NCBI RefSeq assembly: GCF_003382285.1
Contig: NZ_QTJR01000001.1
Location: 496,001 to 560,000, forward strand
From: Lysobacter soli
GTDB taxonomy: Bacteria; Pseudomonadota; Gammaproteobacteria; Xanthomonadales; Xanthomonadaceae
Length of the DNA: 64,000 nt
Direction of reading: 5' to 3'
A program made the translations under genes and the position numbers. Under the pieces are notes generated by a model. The model did no database searches. It was given only the letters and a program-made list of their open reading frames with translations, and was not told the DNA's origin. Of the stretch, positions 19,988 through 28,382 are shown in pieces. Each line of letters starts with the position of its first letter. Positions within the stretch are counted from its first letter, which is position 1.

Positions 19988-20344
19988 ATGTCCAGCAAGA
20001 CCAGCAAGACCGTCGTCCTCGTCGCCGGCGCCGCCCTGGCCGGTGGTATTGCGCTCTCGGGGTCGGCGTTCGCCATGACCGACCTTGCGTCCGGCTACAT
20101 GGTCAGCGCCGGCGAAGGCGCGAAGGCCGGCGAAGGCAAGTGCGGCGTCGAGAAGATGGACACCGACAAGGACGGCAAGGTGTCGCAGGCCGAGTTCGGC
20201 GCGGCGCACAACGGCGACACCAGCAAGTTCGCCACGCACGACGCGAACAAGGACGGCTTCCTTTCCGCCGACGAACTGAAGGCGAAGAAGGGCGACAAGA
20301 TGGAAGGCAAGTGCGGCGAAGGCAAGTGCGGCGGCATGGCCTAA
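19988..20344 (+). CDS. EF-hand precursor peptide with three EGKCG motifs (HvfA/bufferin type)
   Basis: A 118-residue secreted protein. The signal peptide is residues 1-29 (cut after SAFA). EGKCG occurs at 49-53, 106-110 and 111-115, giving cysteines 52, 109 and 114 as the only cysteines. Two canonical EF-hand loops stand between: DTDKDGKVSQAE (58-69) and DANKDGFLSADE (85-96). EGKCG cysteines in Haemophilus-type HvfA peptides are oxidised by the MNIO enzyme to copper-binding heterocycles. The next genes encode such an enzyme and its partner, so this is very likely the substrate. AGGAG precedes the ATG. Confidence 0.85.
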   Translation: MSSKTSKTVVLVAGAALAGGIALSGSAFAMTDLASGYMVSAGEGAKAGEGKCGVEKMDTDKDGKVSQAEFGAAHNGDTSKFATHDANKDGFLSADELKAKKGDKMEGKCGEGKCGGMA

Positions 20345-20365
20345 GTGCGAGTCCCTCGCAACAGC

Positions 20366-20383
20366 CCGCACATCCATGTGCGG
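20366..20383 (+). other. Intercistronic hairpin after the precursor gene
   Basis: Stem CCGCACA/TGTGCGG with a TCCA loop in the 73-bp space before the MNIO gene. Such hairpins can protect or partly terminate the mRNA so that precursor is made in excess over enzyme. The T content afterwards is weak. Confidence 0.55.
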
Positions 20384-20417
20384 ACTCTTCACGAAGAGCG
20401 CCGCACGTTGATCGGAA

Positions 20418-21281
20418 ATGAATAAACCGCCTGACCACTCGGTCGGACTCGGACTGCGGCGGGCCCTGCTGGGCCCGCTGCGGAACGCCGCCGCGGGCGA
20501 TTTCGATTTCCTCGAATGCGCGCCCGAAAACTGGATCGGCGTCGGCGGAAAACTCGGCGAAGCGCTTGACGAACTCAGCGCCCGCCACACGCTGACGTGC
20601 CACGGCCTCTCGCTCTCGCTCGGCGGTTTCGCGCCGCTGGACGAAACCTTTCTCGCGCGCGTGCGTCGCTTCCTCGATCGCCACCACGTCGCGCTCTACA
20701 GCGAACACCTGAGCTACTGCGCCGACGACGGCCAGCTCTACGACCTGCTGCCGCTGCCGTTCACCGACGAGGCCGTGCGCCACGTCGCCGCACGCATTCG
20801 CCAGACGCAGGACATCGTCGGCCGCCGCATCGCGGTGGAGAACGTGTCCTACTACGCGACCATGCCGGTGGATGGCGACCAGCAGGCGCTCGACGAAGCT
20901 GCCTTCACCAACGCGGTATTGGACGAGGCCGATTGCGACCTGCTGCTGGACGTCAACAACGTCTACGTCAACGCGATCAACCATCGCTACGATCCCCTCG
21001 CCTTCCTCGACGCGATGCCCGCGCATCGCATCGCCTGCTATCACGTCGCCGGCCACTTCGATGAAGCCGACGACCTCAAGGTCGATACGCACGGCGCCGC
21101 GGTGAAGGACGCCGTGTGGTCGCTGCTCGGCGAGGCGTATCGCCGCTTCGGCGCGCGCCCGACGCTGCTGGAGCGCGACTTCAATATTCCGCCCTACGCC
21201 GAACTGCTCGGCGAACTGGACACCGTGCGTCGCGTCATGCGCGAACACGCGGCCGCACCGAACGCGCATGCCCACGCCTGA
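20418..21281 (+). CDS. Multinuclear non-haem iron oxidase, DUF692/MNIO family (HvfB/BufB-like)
   Basis: A 287-residue TIM-barrel enzyme. Likely iron ligands by family comparison are His62 (CHGLSLS), His97 (YSEHLSY), Glu141 (AVENVSYY), Asp178 ([12 protein letters not shown]), His209 (CYHVAGH), Asp223/His225 (VDTHG) and Glu252 (LLERDFNIP). MNIO enzymes convert cysteines of precursor peptides to oxazolone/thioamide or thiooxazole groups. It is sandwiched between its presumed substrate and its partner protein; its end overlaps the latter by 14 bp. The modification chemistry is inferred. Confidence 0.93.
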   Translation: MNKPPDHSVGLGLRRALLGPLRNAAAGDFDFLECAPENWIGVGGKLGEALDELSARHTLTCHGLSLSLGGFAPLDETFLARVRRFLDRHHVALYSEHLSYCADDGQLYDLLPLPFTDEAVRHVAARIRQTQDIVGRRIAVENVSYYATMPVDGDQQALDEAAFTNAVLDEADCDLLLDVNNVYVNAINHRYDPLAFLDAMPAHRIACYHVAGHFDEADDLKVDTHGAAVKDAVWSLLGEAYRRFGARPTLLERDFNIPPYAELLGELDTVRRVMREHAAAPNAHAHA

Positions 21282-22035
21282 CGCACCGCCGCGCCTGCGC
21301 GCGCAGCAACTCGCCCTCACCCGCCACCTGCGCGATCCGCAAGCCACGGCCGCGCCCGATGGCGTGGAAGACCGGCGCATCGCGATCTATCGCGACCTGG
21401 TGTTCAACAATGTCGAAAGCCTGCTTGCCGGCAATTTCCCGGTGCTGAAGCAGGTGCTCGGCGATGCCGACTGGCGCGCGCTCGTGCGCGATTTCTTCCG
21501 CGTGCATCGGGCGCAGACGCCGCTGTTCCCCGAACTCGGCCGAGAATTCCTGCGTTTCCTCGACGCACGCGATGACGCATCACCGACGCTGCCGCCCTTC
21601 GCCGGCGAACTCGCACATTACGAATGGGTCGAACTGGCGTTGCAGATCAGCGACGCGGAGCTGCCCGCATTCGATGCGAACGGCGATCTGCTCGACGGCG
21701 TCCCGGTGCTGTCGCCACTCGCCTGGCCGCTGGCGTACGCGTGGCCGGTGCACCGGATCGGCCCCGATCATCGCCCCGATGCTCCGCCGGTCGAACCGAC
21801 CTTGCTGCTGGTGCGCCGCGGGCCCGACGGTGAGGTGCGGTTCTCGCAGCTGAGCCCGCTGGCGTTCCGGCTGCTGCAGCGACTGGATGAATCGCCGTCG
21901 CTGACCGGGCGCGCGCAGCTGGAGGCATTGGCGGTCGAGGCTGGGCATGCGGATGTGGACGCCTTCGTGGCGCAGGGCCGTGCGTTGTTCGAGCAGATGC
22001 GCAGCGTCGGGGTCGTCCCGGGAACGCTTCCGTAG
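21268..22035 (+). CDS. DUF2063 partner protein of the MNIO enzyme (HvfC/BufC-like)
   Basis: A 255-residue protein. The N-terminal DUF2063 domain (about 8-95) has the hallmarks [48 protein letters not shown] and [20 protein letters not shown], and the C-terminal half is less conserved. In characterised systems this protein binds the precursor leader and presents it to the MNIO enzyme. It overlaps the MNIO gene by 14 bp. No DoxX-type fourth gene (hvfD) follows. Confidence 0.9.
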   Translation: MPTPDAPPRLRAQQLALTRHLRDPQATAAPDGVEDRRIAIYRDLVFNNVESLLAGNFPVLKQVLGDADWRALVRDFFRVHRAQTPLFPELGREFLRFLDARDDASPTLPPFAGELAHYEWVELALQISDAELPAFDANGDLLDGVPVLSPLAWPLAYAWPVHRIGPDHRPDAPPVEPTLLLVRRGPDGEVRFSQLSPLAFRLLQRLDESPSLTGRAQLEALAVEAGHADVDAFVAQGRALFEQMRSVGVVPGTLP

Positions 22036-22036
22036 C

Positions 22037-22138
22037 TGTCATCCCCGCGAAGGCGGGGATCCAGCAGCCCGCCGCATCACCCTTCCGTCGAGCGTGATGC
22101 ATGCGCAGTTGGATTCCCGCCTTCGCGGAAATGACGGC
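22037..22138. repeat. Inverted pair of REP-like palindromes (family 1)
   Basis: Copies near 22037-22065 and 22109-22138, between the DUF2063 gene and rnt. Confidence 0.82.
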
Positions 22139-22209
22139 AAAGGCGACAGCGCCGCAAACGCCGAGCCCGCCACCCAGCCACATTTGACCCGTCTGCTAAC
22201 CTTTCGGCC

Positions 22210-22854
22210 ATGCAGAACGCCGACGCACCCGCCCCGCCCGCCCGACTTTGCACCCGTTTCCGCGGCTTCCTGCCGGTGGTGGTGGACGTGGAAACCGGTG
22301 GCTTCGACTGGAACCGCCATGCGCTGCTCGAGATCGCCGTGGCGCCGATCGACCTGGACGAGAACGGGCTGCTGGTCGTCGGAGAGATCACCAGCAGCCA
22401 CGTCGTGCCCGCGCCGGGGCTGGACATCGATCCCAAGTCGCTGGAAGTCACCGGCATCGACATCGACCATCCGTTCCGCGACGCGAAGACCGAGCGCGTC
22501 GCGCTGGAAACCGTCTTTGCGCCAGTGCGCGCCGCGCTGAAGAAGCACGGCTGCCAGCGCGCGATCCTCGTCGGTCACAACGCGCATTTCGACCTGAACT
22601 TCCTCAACGCGGCGGTCGCGCGCAGCGGCCACAAGCGCAATCCGTTCCATCCCTTCAGCGTGTTCGACACGGTGAGCCTGGCCGGCGTCGCGTACGGGCA
22701 GACGGTGCTCGCGCGTGCGGTGCAGGCGGCCGGATTGTCGTGGAACAGCGAGGAGCAGCATTCGGCCGTGTACGACACCGAACGCACGGCACAGTTGTTC
22801 TGCCGCATCGTCAACGCGTGGCCTTCGCCCGTGCCGCCGGTGGTGGCGCCGTGA
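22210..22854 (+). CDS. rnt: Ribonuclease T
   Basis: A 214-residue DEDDh 3'-5' exoribonuclease that trims tRNA and stable RNA 3' ends. Catalytic residues are Asp26/Glu28 (VVDVETGG), the Asp in [11 protein letters not shown] and the His/Asp of [14 protein letters not shown]. RNase T-specific features such as [11 protein letters not shown]-like strand and [12 protein letters not shown] are present. The TGA overlaps the following GTG start. Confidence 0.94.
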   Translation: MQNADAPAPPARLCTRFRGFLPVVVDVETGGFDWNRHALLEIAVAPIDLDENGLLVVGEITSSHVVPAPGLDIDPKSLEVTGIDIDHPFRDAKTERVALETVFAPVRAALKKHGCQRAILVGHNAHFDLNFLNAAVARSGHKRNPFHPFSVFDTVSLAGVAYGQTVLARAVQAAGLSWNSEEQHSAVYDTERTAQLFCRIVNAWPSPVPPVVAP

Positions 22855-23426
22855 GCGACACGCGCACGCCGATGCAGCGCATGCTCGCCGGCGAGCTGTA
22901 CCGCGCCGACGATGCGGAGATCCAGGCGGCGCAAGCCGCCACGCGCGAATGGCTCGTTCGCTACAACGCCGCACTGGGCATGACGCCGGCGCAACGCCAC
23001 GCCTTGCTCGCCGAGCGACTGGGCGCCGCGGGCGAAGGCAGCGAGATCCGACCGCCCTTCCATTGCGACTACGGCTTCAACGTGCATCTGGGCCGCGGCG
23101 TGTTCCTCAATTTCGACTGCGTGATCCTCGACGTGGTGCGCGTGGAGATCGGCGACGGCACGCAGATCGGTCCCGCGGTGCAGATCTACACGGCCGACCA
23201 CCCGCGCGATCCTTCGCAGCGCCGCGAAGGCTGGGAATTCGGCAAGCCCGTGCGCATCGGCCGCAACGTGTGGATCGGCGGCGGCGCGATCGTGCTGCCC
23301 GGCGTGACCATCGGCGACGACGCGCTGATCGGCGCGGGCAGCGTGGTCACGCGCGACGTGCCGGCGGGCGCGACGGTGGCGGGCAATCCGGCGCGCATCG
23401 TTTCGAAGGGCGCTGCCGTCCGATAG
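22851..23426 (+). CDS. Maltose/galactoside O-acetyltransferase family protein
   Basis: A 191-residue left-handed beta-helix acetyltransferase. [14 protein letters not shown] is the N-terminal maltose O-acetyltransferase (Mac) motif; hexapeptide repeats run from about 70 to 180. The presumed catalytic His is in YTADHPRDP. It transfers acetyl from acetyl-CoA to a sugar hydroxyl. I take the GTG at 22851, which overlaps the rnt stop; the ATG at 22872 is an alternative. Confidence 0.9.
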   Translation: MSDTRTPMQRMLAGELYRADDAEIQAAQAATREWLVRYNAALGMTPAQRHALLAERLGAAGEGSEIRPPFHCDYGFNVHLGRGVFLNFDCVILDVVRVEIGDGTQIGPAVQIYTADHPRDPSQRREGWEFGKPVRIGRNVWIGGGAIVLPGVTIGDDALIGAGSVVTRDVPAGATVAGNPARIVSKGAAVR

Positions 23427-23573
23427 CGGCCGCGCGGTCCGGCCGGATCGCCGCATTGTCCCGTTCGATGCAACGCGCTGTGGACGCGCCGGGGTGTTCC
23501 CGCCGTGCGCGCAGATGTCGACAATCTCCTTCCGCTGTCGCACGGCACCGGCAAGCGTCGGTCTGATCGGCGC

Positions 23574-23588
23574 TTAAAACCGTTTTAA
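23574..23588. promoter_or_regulatory. AT-rich perfect palindrome, candidate operator
   Basis: TTAAAAC-C-GTTTTAA, a 7-bp inverted repeat around one base, in the otherwise GC-rich 297-bp gap before the LpxR-like gene. The form suits a dimeric repressor. No regulator gene is nearby and the rest of the gap shows nothing recognisable. Confidence 0.45.
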
Positions 23589-23723
23589 AGAAGCGCTGCT
23601 GGAATGCTCCATCGCAGCCGGCGCATCGCGGCCACACGCGCGTCGATGCGATCCTTCCGCTCCTTTCCGACGGCCTGTCGCGTGTCCACGACCGCACGGG
23701 CCGTCGCCAGCCTGGATGCCCCC

Positions 23724-24773
23724 ATGAACCGTTCCGGATGGCTGTTGCCGGCCTTCCTGCTGTCCGCCTTCGCAAGCGCCGCGCACGCGAGCGGCCGCGC
23801 CGATTGCACCAGCGGCCCCACCCGGCTGCCGCCGATCGTCAACCTGCGCGTCGACAACGACCTGCTCGGTGGGCAGGACCAGGGCTACAGCAACGGCGTG
23901 CAGCTCACGCTGGTGTCGCCGAACCTGCGCGACTACACCGACGATCCATGCATCCCTCGCCTCGCCCGCTGGGTGAATCGCCATCTGGAAGCGCTGCAAC
24001 CGGAGACGTTCGAGCAGCAGAACATGATCGCGACGTTCTCGCAGGGCATTTTCACGCCGACCGATTTCAGCCGCGCCGATCTGATCGAGGACGACCGCCC
24101 GTACGCGGCCGCGCTGCTCGTCGGGCTGGGCTACAACGCGCGCGAAGGCGATGCCTTGCGCACGACGCAGCTGCAGTTCGGCGTGGTCGGCCCCGCGGCG
24201 CTGGGCCAGGAAGCACAGGACGCCGTCCACGGCATCACCGGCAGCGAGAAATTCCGCGGCTGGGACAACCAGTTGGAGAACGAACCGGTTTTCCGCATCG
24301 TGCATGAGCGCATGCGCCGGTTCTCGCCGAACGACGGCGCGCGCGGCTGGGGCTGGGATGCGATCGCGCACTACGGCGGCAGCTTCGGCAACCTCGCCAC
24401 GTACGCGAATGCGGGTGCGGAGCTGCGTTTCGGCCGCAACCTGCCCGACGATTTCGGCAGCACGCCGCTGCGTCCGGCCGGCGAGAACACCGCGCCGACG
24501 CGCGAACCGCAAAGCCAGTACACGCCCGGCGCGCACCTGTTCCTGACGATGGACACGCGCTGGGTCCTGTGGGACATCACGCTGGACGGCAACGCCTTCC
24601 GCGACAGCCACAGCGTCGACAAGCGCCACGCCGTGGCCAATGTCGGCTACGGCGTGGCGGTGATGTTCAATCGGTGGAAGTTCGCGCTCGCGCGCTACCA
24701 CGGCACGCGCGAGTTCGACGGGCAACAGGAAACCCCGGTGTTCGGAAGCTTCACGATCAGCCGGGCGTTCTGA
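23724..24773 (+). CDS. Lipid A deacylase LpxR-family outer-membrane protein
   Basis: A 349-residue outer-membrane barrel with a signal peptide (MNRSGWLLPAFLLSAFASAAHA). The LpxR signature is present: LRVDNDLLGGQDQGYSNGV with the catalytic Asn-Asp, then DDRPYAA, VHGITGS (presumed catalytic His) and RGWDNQLENEP (Glu). It ends in Phe. LpxR removes the 3'-acyloxyacyl group of lipid A. The YTNG motif of Salmonella LpxR reads YSNG here. The frame extends upstream but the ATG at 23724 opens the signal peptide. Confidence 0.87.
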   Translation: MNRSGWLLPAFLLSAFASAAHASGRADCTSGPTRLPPIVNLRVDNDLLGGQDQGYSNGVQLTLVSPNLRDYTDDPCIPRLARWVNRHLEALQPETFEQQNMIATFSQGIFTPTDFSRADLIEDDRPYAAALLVGLGYNAREGDALRTTQLQFGVVGPAALGQEAQDAVHGITGSEKFRGWDNQLENEPVFRIVHERMRRFSPNDGARGWGWDAIAHYGGSFGNLATYANAGAELRFGRNLPDDFGSTPLRPAGENTAPTREPQSQYTPGAHLFLTMDTRWVLWDITLDGNAFRDSHSVDKRHAVANVGYGVAVMFNRWKFALARYHGTREFDGQQETPVFGSFTISRAF

Positions 24774-24809
24774 TCCGTGCCGTCGTCCCCGCGCAATATG
24801 GGGATGAGG

Positions 24810-25127
24810 TTACGGCGAAGCCAGCTTCAACCCCACCAGCCCGGCGACGATCAGTCCCACGCTGACCAGGCGCAGCGCATTGACTGGCTCGTTGAACAGC
24901 ACGATGCCAAGGATCACGGTGCCGACGGCGCCGACACCCACCCAGATCGCATAGGCGGTGCCCACCGGCAACGACTTCATCGCGATGCCGAGCAGGCCGA
25001 GGCTGATCGCCATCGCGGCGACGGTGCCGACGGTCGGCCAAAGCTTCGTGAAACCGTCGGTGTATTTGAGGCCGATCGCCCAGCCCACTTCGAACAGGCC
25101 GGCGAGTACGAGGATGATCCAGGGCAT
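24810..25127 (-). CDS. sugE: Guanidinium exporter of the SMR family (SugE/Gdx)
   Basis: A 105-residue protein with four membrane helices. The sequence start MPWIILVLAGLFEVGWAIGL contains the essential membrane Glu, and KSLPVGTAYAIWVGVGAVG is the SugE-type signature rather than EmrE. Gdx proteins exchange guanidinium for protons across the inner membrane. The guanidine-II riboswitch immediately upstream independently supports guanidinium as the substrate. GGAG lies 6 bases before the ATG. Confidence 0.95.
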   Translation of the reverse strand: MPWIILVLAGLFEVGWAIGLKYTDGFTKLWPTVGTVAAMAISLGLLGIAMKSLPVGTAYAIWVGVGAVGTVILGIVLFNEPVNALRLVSVGLIVAGLVGLKLASP

Positions 25128-25145
25128 GACAGTCTCCAGTCGGGT

Positions 25146-25189
25146 GGGGCCGTCCCCGGGTGCGAATGGAGCGGCGGGGTCGTCCCCGC
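25146..25189 (-). ncRNA. Guanidine-II riboswitch (mini-ykkC)
   Basis: On the - strand two short hairpins with ACGR loops occur in tandem: GCGGGG-ACGA-CCCCGC (25189-25174) and GGGG-ACGG-CCCC (25157-25146), 16 bases apart. The second lies 8 bases before the sugE GGAG. Paired ACGR stem-loops ahead of an SMR gene define the mini-ykkC class. Ligand binding should stabilise loop-loop contact and expose the ribosome-binding site. A candidate -10 (GGAATAATCC) is at 25210-25201. Confidence 0.92.
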
Positions 25190-25294
25190 TTCCTGGATCG
25201 GGATTATTCCACAGGGCTTCGCGCGCGGCCCTCACGCGGCGGCACGCGTTTACAGCCGGGTTACACGTGCGCGTTGCCGCATGCGCGTGCGCGA

Positions 25295-28200
25295 TTAAAG
25301 CCGCGCTTCCGGCGGATTGGCGTCCACGCAGATGATGTTGCGGCCCTGGTTCTTCGCGCGGTACATCGCCGCATCCGCCCGTTCGAGCAGGCGGGCGGGC
25401 GTATCGTCGAAGCGGCACTGCGCGATGCCGACGCTGAAGGTGACGCGCAGGCCGTCGACGCCCGCCCACGACGCGTGCGTCTCGAAGGCGTGCTGCATGC
25501 GCTCGCAGATGGCGATCGCCTCCTCCAGCGAGGTATCCGGCAACAGCAGCGCGAACTCCTCGCCGCCCAGCCGTGCGAGCAGGTCCGCCGCGCGGCTGCC
25601 GGCCGCGAACACCAGCGCCGCCTCGCGGAGCACGGCGTCGCCGACGGCGTGCGAGTGCGTGTCGTTGATGCGCTTGAAGTGATCCAGGTCGATCAACGCC
25701 AGGCACAACGGATGGCCAGCGCGCTGCGCCACGGCCATGTCGCGCTTGAGGATCTCGTCGAAACGGCGGCGGTTCGGCAGGCCGGTGAGTGCGTCCTCGC
25801 GCGCCTGTCGCTCGTACGCGACGGCCTGCCTGCGCACGCGTTCGAGCAGTTGCGCGCGCTCGCGATCGGCCGCGAGCAGGCGCTCGGCCTGGGCCTGCAG
25901 ATCGCGCGTGCGCTCGTTGACCAGCCGCGCGAGGCGAACGTTCTTGGTGCGATAGCGATGCACGAGGTAGCGATACAGCGCCCACAGGACCAGCAGCAAC
26001 AGCAACGCGGCGGCGGCACGCGTGTCGGTACGCTGCCACCACATCGGCTTGATCGTGAACGACCACGTCGCCGTGTCGGTGGTCCATGGGCCGCCCGGAT
26101 GCGCGGCGGCGACCTGCAGCACGTAATCGCCCGGCGGCAGGCCCATGTATTCGACGGTGCGCTGGCGATCGCGTTCGACCCAGTCGTGGTCGAGGCCGAT
26201 CAACCGCGTGCGATAGCGGATGCGATCGGAAATCACGTAACTGAGGCCGACGTACGACACGCCGATGCGCTTGCCGCCCGGGAGCGAGGCGCGCGAATCG
26301 AACGGCACGTCGCGGCCGTCGAGTGCAACGCGCTCGATCACCGTCGGCGGCGGGCGGCGATCGACATAGCGTTGCAGCCGCACGGGATCCACCGATGCAA
26401 CGCCCGCGGCGGTGGCGATCCACACGCTCCCGTCGCGACGCAGGATCGCCGACGGCGACGAACTGCCGTTGGCCTGCGCGCTCGGCAGGCCGTCGGCTTC
26501 GGTGTAGCGCTCGTTTGGCAGCGGCGTGGCGCTGCCGTCGGCCGCGGTATCGAGCGCGTCCTTGCGGATGCGCAGCACGCCGCGGTTGCTGGTCACCCAG
26601 ACGTTGCCGACGCGATCGGGCACGAACTGGAATACCGCGTCGACCGGCAGGCCCTGTTCGAGTCCGACGCGCGCGAGCCGACCGTCGCGATAGCGGTACA
26701 GGCCGCGGTCGGTCGCGATCCACACGTCGCCGTGGACGCTGCGGAAGCCGAACACCGAACGCGCCCCGCTGGCGCTGAGGTCGATGCGCTCGACCTTGTC
26801 GCCGCGCAGCACGTGCGCGCCTTCGACCGAGCCGATCCACAGCGCGCCGTCGATGCTCGCCAGCGACGTGATGAGGCCCTGCGGCAGGCCCGCCGCCGTG
26901 GGCGCGTGCGCGCCGTCCGCGTCCAGCTTCACCACGCCGCGTCGTGTGCCCGCCCACACCCCGCCCGCGTCGTCGACGGCGATCGCGCGGACGTGCCCGC
27001 TCGGCACGCCTTCGCCCTGCGCGTAACGACGCTGCAGGCGGCCGTCGCGCATGCGGTACACGCCATCGGCATAGGTGCCGACCCACAGGTCGCCATCGGC
27101 GCCCTGCGCGATGCTCAGCACTGACGGGGCGTCGCTGCCGCTTTCCGCATGGACGATATCGACGTGGTGGATGCGGCCGTCGGCGCCCAACCGGTCGAGG
27201 CCGCCACCGCCGCCGATCCACAGGTCGCCGTCGCGGTCTTCCAGGATCGCGCGGACGTATTCGCCCGACACGCCGCCACGTCGCGTGATCGCGCTGAAGA
27301 GCGTTTCGCGCAGGCGGAACAGGCCGCCGTTCGCGCCGATCCAGATGTTGCCTTCGGCGTCTTCCAGCAGGCTGGCGATGCGGCCGTTCGGCAGCACGTC
27401 GCCGGCCGGCAGCCGCTCCACGCCGTGCGAGCCGATGCGCACCAGGCCATGGTTCTCGGTGCCCAGCCACAGGTCGCCGTTGCGGTCGCGCAGCATCGCG
27501 GTGAAATGACCGAGGCCCGGCACCTGCTTCACCAGCGCCACGTCCTTGCCGAGCAGCCGGTAGACGCCGTCACCTGCCACCAGCCACATGGAGCCGTCGG
27601 CGGCGCGATACGGCCAGGCCAGCCCCGGCGGCAGCTTCCAGCGGGCCGGTGCGCGCTCCCAGCGGCCGTCTGGCTGGCGGATCACCAGCCCGTCCATCGT
27701 GCCGACCCAGATGCGTTCCTCGGCATCGATGGCGACGCGCGGGAAGCTCGCGGGCAGCGGAATCCCCGCCGGCGGCGGAAAGTATTCGAACCGATCGTCG
27801 CGATCCAGGCGCCCCATGCCGTGGTTCTCGAACAGCAGCCACAGGCGGCCGCGATCGTCCATCGCCATGTCGTGGATGAGCGCCTGCGGCCAGTCGGCGG
27901 TGCGTTCCCAGAAACGCCACTGGCCGTCGGGCTGCAGTCGCCCGAGGTTGCCGCGCGAGTCGCTGAGCCACAGCCGGCCCGCCGGGTCGACGTACAGCGC
28001 ACCGATGCCGTTGTCGCGAAGGGCCGGCGTGGTGCCGCGACCGATCACGGTGAAATCGATGCCGTTGTAGCGGACCGCGCCTTCCCAGGTGGCGAACCAC
28101 AGGTGCCCTTCGGGTGTCTGCGCGATGTCGCGCAGCGAGTTGTGCGGCAGGCCGTTGCGCGTGGTCCATGCATCGACCACGTAATCGCGCAGCGGCGGTG

Positions 28201-28330
28201 GTCCGAGTGCCGAGGACGTGCCCGGCGACGGCGACGCGAACGCCATCGCCACGGCCGGGAGCCACGACGCGCAAAAGGCGAGCCATCGCCGCCAACCGCG
28301 GCGCCCTCCCCGTGTTTGCGTAGCCCCCAT
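25295..28330 (-). CDS. Diguanylate cyclase with periplasmic propeller sensor
   Basis: A 1011-residue membrane sensor. A signal/anchor segment (residues about 14-32) precedes two-component regulator propeller repeats (about 50-640, many LWxGT-like motifs such as GHLWFATWEGAVRYNG and GDLWLGTENHGLVRI), a YYY-type beta-sandwich (about 660-750) and one membrane helix (AAAALLLLLVLWALYRYL). A coiled coil and a C-terminal GGDEF domain follow. GGEEF is intact and preceded by an RxxD inhibitory site (RAADLLARLGGEEF). It should make c-di-GMP in response to a periplasmic signal. Confidence 0.94.
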   Translation of the reverse strand: MGATQTRGGRRGWRRWLAFCASWLPAVAMAFASPSPGTSSALGPPPLRDYVVDAWTTRNGLPHNSLRDIAQTPEGHLWFATWEGAVRYNGIDFTVIGRGTTPALRDNGIGALYVDPAGRLWLSDSRGNLGRLQPDGQWRFWERTADWPQALIHDMAMDDRGRLWLLFENHGMGRLDRDDRFEYFPPPAGIPLPASFPRVAIDAEERIWVGTMDGLVIRQPDGRWERAPARWKLPPGLAWPYRAADGSMWLVAGDGVYRLLGKDVALVKQVPGLGHFTAMLRDRNGDLWLGTENHGLVRIGSHGVERLPAGDVLPNGRIASLLEDAEGNIWIGANGGLFRLRETLFSAITRRGGVSGEYVRAILEDRDGDLWIGGGGGLDRLGADGRIHHVDIVHAESGSDAPSVLSIAQGADGDLWVGTYADGVYRMRDGRLQRRYAQGEGVPSGHVRAIAVDDAGGVWAGTRRGVVKLDADGAHAPTAAGLPQGLITSLASIDGALWIGSVEGAHVLRGDKVERIDLSASGARSVFGFRSVHGDVWIATDRGLYRYRDGRLARVGLEQGLPVDAVFQFVPDRVGNVWVTSNRGVLRIRKDALDTAADGSATPLPNERYTEADGLPSAQANGSSSPSAILRRDGSVWIATAAGVASVDPVRLQRYVDRRPPPTVIERVALDGRDVPFDSRASLPGGKRIGVSYVGLSYVISDRIRYRTRLIGLDHDWVERDRQRTVEYMGLPPGDYVLQVAAAHPGGPWTTDTATWSFTIKPMWWQRTDTRAAAALLLLLVLWALYRYLVHRYRTKNVRLARLVNERTRDLQAQAERLLAADRERAQLLERVRRQAVAYERQAREDALTGLPNRRRFDEILKRDMAVAQRAGHPLCLALIDLDHFKRINDTHSHAVGDAVLREAALVFAAGSRAADLLARLGGEEFALLLPDTSLEEAIAICERMQHAFETHASWAGVDGLRVTFSVGIAQCRFDDTPARLLERADAAMYRAKNQGRNIICVDANPPEARL

Positions 28331-28382
28331 CGCGACCCCGAATCCAGTACCCGCAGGCGTTATCGGCCCCGTTCGCCCACGC

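Noticed and set aside
22036-22209. Search for a DoxX-type (HvfD) gene completing the MNIO operon
   Set aside because: The segment contains only REP palindromes and the next gene is RNase T, so no fourth gene is linked here.
25160-27124. Long open frame (654 codons) opposite the diguanylate cyclase gene
   Set aside because: Its translation is Arg/His/Ala-rich with no domain, and it mirrors a well-supported gene. Antisense frames stay open in high-GC DNA.
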